Of a DNA stretch of 7,747 bases, positions 1 to 6,123 are shown in pieces. Below the pieces are notes generated by a model. It searched no databases. It was not told where the DNA came from and saw only the letters and a list, made by a program, of their open reading frames with translations. A program made the translations under genes and the position numbers. Numbering within the stretch: position 1 is the first letter of the stretch; each line of letters starts with the position of its first letter. Source of the DNA: Firmicutes bacterium UBA3932 (GTDB lineage Bacteria; Bacillota; Clostridia; Peptostreptococcales; Anaerovoracaceae); the NCBI GenBank assembly GCA_002385825.1, contig DGEG01000014.1:1-7747 (forward strand), read 5' to 3'.

Positions 1-19
1 AGATGTGTATAAGAGACAG
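1..19 (+). other. Nextera/Tn5 mosaic-end adapter (sequencing artefact)
   Basis: The first 19 bases, AGATGTGTATAAGAGACAG, are identical to the Tn5 mosaic end used in Nextera library adapters. This is not genomic sequence. Read in frame with the following gene it yields MCIRDS, a false N-terminus often seen in predicted proteins from short-read assemblies. Genomic sequence starts at about position 20. Confidence 0.97.
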
Positions 20-20
20 C

Positions 21-1001
21 TCCGGCGCCATTATAGGAGATAAGCTGTCTCCCCTCTCCGATTCCACCAACTTGGCGGCAGGGGTCACAGAGACTCCGCT
101 CTTTCATCACATCAAAAGCATGCTTTACACTACGGTGCCAGCCTTCATTATATCCTGCGTGCTTTACCTGGTTCTGGGCATGAGGTATTCTGCAGATTCC
201 ATCGATACGAGCACGGTAGAGGTTCTTCTGGCAGGCTTGTCGGAAAACTTCAATATCGCTCCGGGTTACGCTATCATAGCCATGATACCTTTGGTAGTGG
301 TAGTGGTGTTGGCCTACAGGCAAGTGAGCGCGTTGGCGGTAATGGTAATCGCCTCCTTGGTCGGCATGATTCTCGCCATGATTTTAAATGGCTACGGCCT
401 CTATGAAATGATGGGCTATATGAATTATGGTTTCTCCATTGATACGAGCATCGCGGAAGTCAACAGACTCCTCAACAGAGGCGGCTTGCAGGCCATGATG
501 TGGACGGTATCGTTAGGTTATTTAGGATTGAGCTTCGGCGGAATATTGGAGAAAACCGGTTGTTTGGAGGCGCTGCTGAACAAAATGTCTACTACAACGA
601 GAAATGCAAGAAACCTTATAATAACCCACGTATTCTCTGCGATTCTGGTCAACATGATTTCTGCCAGCCAGTACGTAGCTATACTGATTCCGGGCAGAAT
701 GTATCTGCCGGCTTATGATAAACTCGGAGTCAAGAGAATGGTAGCTTCAAGAACCTGTGAAGACGCGGCCACCGTAACCTCTCCTCTGGTTCCCTGGGGA
801 CTATGCGGAGTATACTTTACCGGAACCTTAGGAGTAGCCACACTGGATTATCTCCCGTATACTTTCTTGGCGCTCATCGTTCCCGTTATAGCGATAATAT
901 ATGCGATTACCGGTAAGTTTGTATGGCCAAATACTCCGGAAATGCAGGCGGAGATCGATGCGCAGCGCGCAACTGAAAAAGCCGAAGCAATTGAACTGTA
1001 G
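21..1001 (+). CDS. nhaC: NhaC-family Na+/H+ antiporter, 5'-truncated
   Basis: Inner-membrane secondary transporter of the NhaC family, which exchanges Na+ for H+ or, in members such as MleN, couples Na+/H+ exchange to an organic acid. The genomic part opens with SGAIIGDKLSPLSDSTNLA, the family's signature in the middle of the protein. About seven hydrophobic segments follow (for example around 120-180, 265-320, 325-400, 485-560, 605-690, 780-920). The protein ends in a short charged tail, EIDAQRATEKAEAIEL. About 326 real residues remain; family members are about 450-480, so roughly the first 140 are missing at the contig edge. The apparent ATG at base 3 lies in adapter sequence and is not a start. 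The M20 hydrolase gene begins 18 bases after the stop, so the two are probably co-transcribed, which raises the possibility that the transporter moves the hydrolase's substrate or product rather than only Na+ (inference). Confidence 0.88.
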   Translation, partial: SGAIIGDKLSPLSDSTNLAAGVTETPLFHHIKSMLYTTVPAFIISCVLYLVLGMRYSADSIDTSTVEVLLAGLSENFNIAPGYAIIAMIPLVVVVVLAYRQVSALAVMVIASLVGMILAMILNGYGLYEMMGYMNYGFSIDTSIAEVNRLLNRGGLQAMMWTVSLGYLGLSFGGILEKTGCLEALLNKMSTTTRNARNLIITHVFSAILVNMISASQYVAILIPGRMYLPAYDKLGVKRMVASRTCEDAATVTSPLVPWGLCGVYFTGTLGVATLDYLPYTFLALIVPVIAIIYAITGKFVWPNTPEMQAEIDAQRATEKAEAIEL

Positions 1002-1006
1002 GAAAT

Positions 1007-1010
1007 GGAG
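1007..1010 (+). promoter_or_regulatory. Shine-Dalgarno site that sets the M20 hydrolase start
   Basis: GGAG lies 9 bases before the ATG at 1020. The in-frame ATG at 1005 has only the TAGGA overlapping the previous stop codon, too close to act. This favours 1020 over 1005. Confidence 0.7.
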
Positions 1011-1019
1011 AATAAAGCA

Positions 1020-2207
1020 ATGACAAATCATAAAGAAGCATTAGAACTCGTGCAAAAGCTCATCTCCATAAAGAGCCCTTACTTCGAAGAAGATCAGATT
1101 ATGGAGTTTGTCGATAATTGGTTTCGTAACAACGGCATGAATTCCCGGATACATAAGTATTGTGAAGAGAAGGTTACAGGTTTTAATGGCAAAAATGTGG
1201 TTCTGGAACTGCAGGGTAACGCGCCCGGGCCTACCATCTGCATTAATGGACATCTGGATACTGTCAGACTGTGCAGTGGGTGGACTGTGGACCCTTATGC
1301 CGGTCATGTAGAAGGCGATAAGGTTTACGGTGTAGGCGCCCTGGATATGAAATCGGGATGCGCGGCAACGATGCTGGCCTTAAAGGCTTTCACGGAAAAT
1401 CATAAGGATAATTTCAGAGGAAAGATAATAGCTACTTATGTTTCTGCGGAAGAGGGTCCTTACGGTATGGGAACCAATGCTCTGATAGAAGAGGGTTATC
1501 TGAAAGATGTAGATTTTTCAATTGTCACCGAACCGTCTGCCGGATTCGTGGGAAATCCTTTTCCCACAGTCTGCCTCGGCGCCAGAGGGGGGTACGGCCT
1601 GGAGATAGAGTTTTTTGGGAAATCTGCCCATGCAGCATTGCCGAAAAGCGGGAAGAGCGCTGCTCTGGATGCGGCAAAAGTGGTTTGCGAGTTAGAAAAT
1701 GTGGATTACATTATGGATGAACACTTGGGAACCGGAGCTGCCTGCGTTGTGGCCATTGAAAGCGACGGAGGGGCTTGCAGTGTGCCGGATTATGCGAAGG
1801 TGAGACTCTTCTGGCACATTGTAGTGGGAGAAAATGAAGAAACTATTGTTCGCGAAATCGAAAAAGCCATCCAACGGGCAAACATCCAGTGCGACTATAG
1901 GATCAATTTTCGAGAGGCTCCAAGCGAAGGATCGAAAGGATTCATGCCCTATACCGTTGAGGAAAGCAACCCCTATGTGAGGGCCTTTGTCGATTCTGTG
2001 GTAAACGTTTGTGGCGAGGAGCCTGCAATAGCCTACTTCCAAAGCATCGGAGATTTTAATTACCTGGGCACCAGGCTGGAGGCTCCTGTGGTCCTGTTCG
2101 GAGCTGAAGGAGAAAATTTCCATAGTCATAACGAATATGCCACCATCTCTTCTATTGTGAAGACGGCAGAGGTCATCTATGATTTTTTAACACGGCAATT
2201 GGTCTAA
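1020..2207 (+). CDS. M20-family zinc metallopeptidase / amidohydrolase (ArgE/DapE/CPG2-like)
   Basis: Cytosolic di-zinc hydrolase that cleaves an amide or peptide bond in a small substrate such as an N-acyl amino acid or dipeptide; the exact substrate cannot be read from sequence. From the start at 1020 it has 395 residues, normal for the family. Visible motifs: GHLDTV with zinc ligand H78 and D80; GALDMKSG with bridging D109; SAEEG with catalytic base E144 and ligand E145; VTEP with ligand E171; the lid/dimerisation domain from about 187 to 295 beginning GARGGYGLEIEF and containing GKSAHAALP (H204); and FHSHNEY with the last zinc ligand H368. All expected metal ligands are present, so the enzyme should be active. 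An alternative ATG at 1005 would add five residues (MENKA) but is poorly placed for its ribosome site. It follows the antiporter gene by 18 bases, in one operon. It resembles CPG2/ArgE-type members more than DapE, but I would not name it further. Confidence 0.93.
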   Translation: MTNHKEALELVQKLISIKSPYFEEDQIMEFVDNWFRNNGMNSRIHKYCEEKVTGFNGKNVVLELQGNAPGPTICINGHLDTVRLCSGWTVDPYAGHVEGDKVYGVGALDMKSGCAATMLALKAFTENHKDNFRGKIIATYVSAEEGPYGMGTNALIEEGYLKDVDFSIVTEPSAGFVGNPFPTVCLGARGGYGLEIEFFGKSAHAALPKSGKSAALDAAKVVCELENVDYIMDEHLGTGAACVVAIESDGGACSVPDYAKVRLFWHIVVGENEETIVREIEKAIQRANIQCDYRINFREAPSEGSKGFMPYTVEESNPYVRAFVDSVVNVCGEEPAIAYFQSIGDFNYLGTRLEAPVVLFGAEGENFHSHNEYATISSIVKTAEVIYDFLTRQLV

Positions 2208-2221
2208 AGTTGATAGAAAGC

Positions 2222-2265
2222 GGAAACAGGCCCTCGAATGGGAACATGAAATGGGGCCTGCTTCC
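2222..2265 (+). other. Long imperfect intergenic hairpin after the M20 gene
   Basis: Arms 2222-2233 (GGAAACAGGCCC) and 2254-2265 (GGGCCTGCTTCC) pair over 12 positions with one A-C mismatch, enclosing a 20-base loop. It begins 15 bases after the M20 stop. No T-run follows, so it is not a standard intrinsic terminator; it could stabilise or process the 3' end of the antiporter-hydrolase transcript. Confidence 0.55.
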
Positions 2266-2294
2266 AAGTATATTCTGACAAGAAATATGATTCT

Positions 2295-2323
2295 TAGACA
2301 ATCTGGAGTTTTCATTTCATTAT
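2295..2323 (+). promoter_or_regulatory. Candidate sigma-A promoter for the amidohydrolase-SARP operon
   Basis: TAGACA at 2295-2300 (5 of 6 to TTGACA) and CATTAT at 2318-2323 (4 of 6 to TATAAT) are separated by 17 bases in an AT-rich stretch, 84 bases before the next start codon. TATATA at 2321 is an alternative -10. The match is moderate, so this is a candidate only. The rest of the 2208-2407 gap holds the hairpin above and no other feature I can support. Confidence 0.35.
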
Positions 2324-2407
2324 ATACATTTGATATCCGAAAGAAAGAGGAGTACAATTGAACAAAACATGTTTCTTTGAATTGACTTGATGTAAAAAGA
2401 GGTAGCT

Positions 2408-3949
2408 ATGAAAAAAGATCTTCTGATAATCAATGGCAAATGCCTCACTATGAGCGATGATGATAAGGAATACAGTTGGATGTTGATCCGCGATGATAAC
2501 ATCCAGGACATGGGATGGGGAGACGATTATAAAAAATACATTGCTCGGGCGGGTAAGGTAATCGATGCAAAGAAAGGGACGGTTCTCCCCGGTTTTGTGG
2601 ACAGCCATTTTCATGTGGTGCAAGCTGCTCTTAATTCCAGAAGTTTGGATCTGAGCAAAGCAAGATCATTTCGAGATATCGGCACCCTTGTGTCCGAAGC
2701 GGCTAAAGCATCACCAAAGAGAAATATACGAGGGATCGGGCTCGACGCACAGAATCTCAAGGAAGGCAGATTTCCGGACCGGACAGTAATTGATAAATAT
2801 TGCAAGGAAGCGCCTGTATTCATCAATAGCGTGGAATACCAGACTAGCGTCCTAAATACGTATGCCCTTCTATATTACAAAATACCTTTTACTTTGGAAG
2901 GCATCGACTTCGATGAAAACCAAGTTCCTACCGGAATTATTACTCACTATGCCAATGTTCTACTTCGTGAAAACGTGTTGAAATCCATACCCAACTCCAC
3001 CAGGATGGAGGCTGTCAATGAATTTCTCGAGTCTGTTATAAAAAATGGAATCACAACGATAAATGCTATGGAGGGCGGAAGGCTTTACTGTGATAAGGAT
3101 GCTGAATTCATATATGAATCTGCCGGCAAGTTTACCATTGATGTGGTGCTGTTTTTTTCTACTATGGATATAATGAAGATAAAAGAGATGCAGTTAAATA
3201 GAATCGGTGGTTGTCTCTACGTTGACGGCACTTTCGGAGCCCGAACCGCTGCTCTCACTTTTGAATATAACGACTGCCCCGGAAATATGGGCGGATTGAA
3301 TTTTACTCAGGATGCATTGAACGAGTTTGTCCGAGAATGTTATGCCAACAAACTGCAGCTGGCTCTTTATACCATCGGCGATCGGGCTATTGAGCAAGCC
3401 ATAACGGCTCATGAATACGCACTGGAGAAGACGGGAAATACAGGATTGAGGCACAGGTTGGAGCATGTGGAGCTTCCCACTTTAGATCATATCCGCCGGG
3501 CGAAAAAACTCGGACTTATTTTTTCTATGAGTCCCACTTATGAGCATATATGGGGTGGTCCAAATAAGCTTTATCGCGAGAGGTTGGGAGATAATTACAA
3601 AAGGACGAATCCGTTCAGCCAAATAATACAGGAAGGGGTTGTTATCTGTGGAGGGTCCGATTGTGACGTTACACCTGCTGAACCGCTTCTCGGCATTCAC
3701 TCCGCGGTTAATCATCCTGTAGAATCCCATCGCGTTTCGGTGTATGAAGCGATAAAGATGTTTACCTGTAATGGTGCGTACAGTATTTTTGAAGAAGACA
3801 GAAAGGGCACTTTGGAGATCGGAAAATTGGCAGACGTTGTCATCTTGGACAGAGATATCCTTTCGACGGACAAAAAGAAAATTAAAGATATCAAGGTTAT
3901 GACCACAATAAAGAGCGGACGAATCCTGTACAACAAGCTAAAGGGATGA
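2408..3949 (+). CDS. YtcJ-like metal-dependent amidohydrolase (amidohydrolase family 3)
   Basis: 513-residue cytosolic hydrolase of the amidohydrolase superfamily, YtcJ/NfdA-like branch, members of which cleave amide, N-formyl or cyclic amide bonds. The start at 2408 is supported by AGAGG five bases upstream. Seen in order: N-terminal beta-sandwich (1-60); GFVDSHFH with the HxH metal ligands H67 and H69; an inserted helical segment (about 75-220); YVDGTFGARTAAL (271-283), the family's DGslgsrTA motif; YTIGDRAI (321-328); RLEHVEL with H353; GGSDCDVTPAEPL with metal ligand D418; and a closing sandwich segment KGTLEIGKLADVVILDRD. Two histidines I expect from the family look replaced: HAIGD reads YTIGD (Y321), and the dgH motif near 145 has Q. 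Metal binding or substrate may therefore differ from typical members. Thirteen bases separate it from the SARP-type regulator gene, so the two are likely one operon. Substrate unknown. Confidence 0.9.
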   Translation: MKKDLLIINGKCLTMSDDDKEYSWMLIRDDNIQDMGWGDDYKKYIARAGKVIDAKKGTVLPGFVDSHFHVVQAALNSRSLDLSKARSFRDIGTLVSEAAKASPKRNIRGIGLDAQNLKEGRFPDRTVIDKYCKEAPVFINSVEYQTSVLNTYALLYYKIPFTLEGIDFDENQVPTGIITHYANVLLRENVLKSIPNSTRMEAVNEFLESVIKNGITTINAMEGGRLYCDKDAEFIYESAGKFTIDVVLFFSTMDIMKIKEMQLNRIGGCLYVDGTFGARTAALTFEYNDCPGNMGGLNFTQDALNEFVRECYANKLQLALYTIGDRAIEQAITAHEYALEKTGNTGLRHRLEHVELPTLDHIRRAKKLGLIFSMSPTYEHIWGGPNKLYRERLGDNYKRTNPFSQIIQEGVVICGGSDCDVTPAEPLLGIHSAVNHPVESHRVSVYEAIKMFTCNGAYSIFEEDRKGTLEIGKLADVVILDRDILSTDKKKIKDIKVMTTIKSGRILYNKLKG

Positions 3950-3962
3950 ACGGGGCGATTTC

Positions 3963-5126
3963 ATGCTGTCGATTAAAATGTTAGGGCAAGTGAATATCAG
4001 CTGTAATGGTGTTAACATTACAGATAAGATGAGCACAAAGCAGATAGCGCTTATCTGTTTACTTGTTTTGAATCATGACCGGGAGATGAACAGGGAGAAG
4101 CTGTGCGCTTATCTGTGGCCGGATAGCGACGAAGAAGCCGCCAGATACAATTTGCGCTATAACTTATGGAAGATGAAGAATCTAATTCCTGCCGATCCGA
4201 AGGGACAAAACTTTATTCTGATAACAAAAGACAGTTGTCGTGTGAATAAGAAATATAGATTTCAATGCGACAGATTATGTATAGATAGTTTCGATCCTCA
4301 CAAACAAAAGTCGGTGGAAGAACTCCTTCAACTCAAGGAACTCTTTAAGGGAGATTTTCTTGAAGGCTTTTATATGAAAAACTGTAATGAGTTTAATGAA
4401 ATTATTTTGTTTGAGCGGGTTGTGTGTCAGACAAAACAGATTGAGATTATGCAAAAATTAGCCGATCTTTATGAGGAGGTCAATCGAAGTGAAGAGGAAC
4501 TACAGGTTCTCCACGAGATGATGACTATTGAACCATATAACGAAAACTTTGCATATCGCATTTTAAACATCTATAAAAAGACAGGTAATCGCACTTCAGC
4601 AATCAACTATTTTAAAAAATTTGAATCAAAGCTGCGGCGGGAACTCAATATAGCCCCGAACAATGACCTTAAACTACTATATCGAACGCTTACCGAAACT
4701 CCCGGTAGTATGATAAAAGATGGGATGAATCGCAGCAAAGTGGAAAAAAAGAAGTTGACGATTAAAACTCGCTGTATGAAAAATATAGATTTTTTCTGGG
4801 TGGCGGATGTTATCAATGCGCTTTTGCAGAAAGCAGACAGGAATTATCTTATGGAACTTCATGCAAATTATATTTTAGATCTAAGCTATATACAGAACGA
4901 GTTATTGTTGCAATACGAGAGGTCAGTATCGTTAGAACACAGGGAAGTCGGTAAGGTGCCGGCAGTTCGCATCGTGAATGCTTTTGTTAAATTCCTAAAT
5001 CACGCATCTCAAATATATGATATAAACATTCACATCGAAAATTATAATGAAATGGATCCGCTTTCTATTGCGGTATTAAAGCATATCGAGACAAGTTCTA
5101 TCGATAACATATGCATCACCAAATGA
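3963..5126 (+). CDS. SARP/BTAD-type transcriptional regulator with remnant ATPase region
   Basis: 387-residue cytosolic DNA-binding regulator. Residues 1-97 form an OmpR/SARP-like winged helix: MSTKQIALICLLVLN, then REKLCAYLWPDSDEEAARYNLR. Residues about 105-243 are a bacterial transcriptional activator domain of TPR-like helices, ending in FKKFESKLRRELNIAP. Residues about 265-387 resemble, from memory, the part of the AAA/STAND ATPase of large SARP/MalT-type regulators that follows the P-loop. IHIENYNEMDPLSIAVLKHI (357-376) matches the Walker B segment normally read as EDlqWaDplSl-LL. No GxxxxGKT motif is present, and the protein stops just after the next strand, so this domain looks vestigial. 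The start is supported by GGGG seven bases upstream. The gene lies 13 bases after the amidohydrolase stop and is likely its local regulator (inference). By eye it is more AT-rich than its neighbours. A terminator follows at once. Confidence 0.85.
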   Translation: MLSIKMLGQVNISCNGVNITDKMSTKQIALICLLVLNHDREMNREKLCAYLWPDSDEEAARYNLRYNLWKMKNLIPADPKGQNFILITKDSCRVNKKYRFQCDRLCIDSFDPHKQKSVEELLQLKELFKGDFLEGFYMKNCNEFNEIILFERVVCQTKQIEIMQKLADLYEEVNRSEEELQVLHEMMTIEPYNENFAYRILNIYKKTGNRTSAINYFKKFESKLRRELNIAPNNDLKLLYRTLTETPGSMIKDGMNRSKVEKKKLTIKTRCMKNIDFFWVADVINALLQKADRNYLMELHANYILDLSYIQNELLLQYERSVSLEHREVGKVPAVRIVNAFVKFLNHASQIYDINIHIENYNEMDPLSIAVLKHIETSSIDNICITK

Positions 5127-5129
5127 GGC

Positions 5130-5163
5130 AAAAATCAAAAGGGACTGTCCCTTTTGATTTTTT
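5130..5163. terminator. Bidirectional intrinsic terminator between convergent genes
   Basis: A perfect 16-bp inverted repeat (5130-5145 and 5147-5162) centred on T5146, core AAAAGGGACTGTCCCTTTT, has an A-run on its left and a six-T run on its right. It lies four bases after the SARP stop and three bases beyond the end of the convergent LytTR pseudogene, so it can stop transcription from both sides. Confidence 0.88.
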
Positions 5164-5165
5164 AA

Positions 5166-5817
5166 TTAGAATTTGAGGAGATTTTGCATTGCGCTTACAT
5201 GGTGCTTGCTTACGGGTACGGTATCTTTTATATCATCAAACCCCACGTCGCAACGAGTTTTTGAATAATGGATAAATCGGGACACCTTATCCAGATTAAC
5301 CAGATAGGCGCGGTGGCAGCGATAAAAGTTGTAGTTATTAAGTTTGGTATATGTCCTCCGGCTTTATTAAAATTGTTTCGCCTTCGAATTCTATAAATAA
5401 CTTTTTTGAGTTTTCATTGAAATGATAATTCAGGTCATGAAAAGAGCGGGCATCTATATTACCGCCGCCATATTTTAGAAGCTTGTCCACACATTGGCAG
5501 AAACGTTCCCGCGTCACCGGTTTTAACAGATAGTCCAGCGCGTTGAGTTCAAAGGCTTTCAGTGCATAATCGTCATGGGAAGCGACGAATACGATGCATG
5601 TGTCCGGGCAAGACTTTATTATCTGCTCGGCTATGCTGTTTATTTCCGGCATATCAGTGCTAAGGAATACTACATCCGGCTCCAGGTCAGCCAAATTTGC
5701 CAATCCTTCGAGAGGATCGGTGAACGAAGCGATTAAGTTTACATTATCATTTGTGCCGGCTAATTTCTTAAGTTGATTTAATGATTTTTCGTTGTCTATG
5801 ACAATAGCTCTCAACAA
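5166..5817 (-). pseudogene. LytTR-family response regulator, broken by internal deletion and frameshift
   Basis: Two overlapping frames encode one damaged regulator. The first (5817 down to a TAA at 5338-5340) holds a receiver domain, MLRAIVIDNE through ALDYLLKPVTRERF, and the start of a LytTR DNA-binding domain (KLFIEFEGETILIKPEDI). The second frame, open from 5363 and ending at the TAA at 5166-5168, continues with RTYTKLNNYNFYRCHRAYLV, NLDKVSRF and a C-terminus VPVSKHHVSAMQNLLKF, clearly the second half of a LytTR domain. The frames overlap only at 5341-5363. Compared from memory with AgrA-like domains, about 20-30 residues are missing at the junction. The receiver itself is abnormal: LSTDMPEI replaces LDxxMPe, so the phospho-acceptor Asp is Ser53, and the acidic pair reads DNE (D8, N9, E10); Ser80 and Lys99 remain. 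Start: TTG at 5817, preceded by AAAGGGGG; the TTG at 5853 lacks a ribosome site. It is divergent from the lipoprotein gene, its likely former target. Truncated but expressed protein, or assembly error, cannot be excluded. Confidence 0.8.
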
Positions 5818-5825
5818 TGTTCTGT

Positions 5826-5833
5826 CCCCCTTT
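5826..5833 (-). promoter_or_regulatory. Shine-Dalgarno site deciding the TTG start of the LytTR gene
   Basis: On the minus strand AAAGGGGG ends eight bases before TTG 5817. The longer reading from TTG 5853 has no such site, and its 12 extra residues (MESKLNRKGDRT) precede the first receiver strand, so the shorter start is preferred. A second TTG directly follows at 5814. Confidence 0.65.
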
Positions 5834-5927
5834 CTGTTTAACTTACTTTCCAAGGGTATGACAGGCGATATCTCGGGATTAAGAACGCATCTGAATTGCA
5901 GGTTAATAATAACGTTGAATAATCCTC

Positions 5928-5956
5928 ATTATATTTTGATTCAAATTGTATCACAA
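5928..5956 (-). promoter_or_regulatory. Sigma-A-type promoter for the LytTR pseudogene
   Basis: On the minus strand TTGTGA (5956-5951, 4 of 6 to consensus) and a perfect TATAAT (5933-5928) are separated by 17 bases. Transcription would start near 5921 and leave a leader of about 100 bases before the TTG start. Confidence 0.6.
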
Positions 5957-5968
5957 ATTGAGTAAAAA

Positions 5969-5997
5969 TTGACAGAGTTTTACAAAAAACCTATAAT
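5969..5997 (+). promoter_or_regulatory. Perfect-consensus sigma-A promoter P1 for the lipoprotein gene
   Basis: TTGACA at 5969-5974 and TATAAT at 5992-5997 with a 17-base spacer: a full match to the sigma-70/sigma-A consensus. The start of transcription would be near 6004, giving a leader of about 120 bases. Only 12 bases separate its -35 box from that of the divergent LytTR promoter. Confidence 0.88.
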
Positions 5998-6054
5998 TAA
6001 TACAATCATTTACATCTCAAGGTGGAGCAGTTGAGCAACATGAGGGAGGAACCC

Positions 6055-6082
6055 TTTACTTTTACGGGATTGCTGTTATAAT
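6055..6082 (+). promoter_or_regulatory. Candidate second promoter P2 with extended -10
   Basis: TGTTATAAT at 6074-6082 fits the extended -10 form TGnTATAAT. TTTACT at 6055-6060 (4 of 6) sits 16 bases before the -10 hexamer. Transcription would begin near 6089, giving a short leader that excludes the upstream small reading frame at 6031-6081. Confidence 0.5.
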
Positions 6083-6123
6083 GTAACAGTTAAGGTATTT
6101 GTGTTAAGAGGATCGATGAACCC

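Noticed and set aside
1005..1019. Upstream ATG as start of the M20 hydrolase
   Set aside because: Its only ribosome-site-like bases abut the codon and overlap the previous stop; ATG 1020 has GGAG at ideal spacing.
1692..2129. 145-codon minus-strand frame inside the M20 gene
   Set aside because: Antisense shadow of conserved M20 motifs, with no family-like sequence.
2382..2387. TTGACT as a -35 box before the amidohydrolase
   Set aside because: A -10 box 17 bases on would fall on the start codon, and no TATAAT-like hexamer is there.
5818..5853. Extra 12-residue N-terminus of the LytTR regulator from TTG 5853
   Set aside because: No ribosome site upstream, and AAAGGGGG within it clearly serves TTG 5817.
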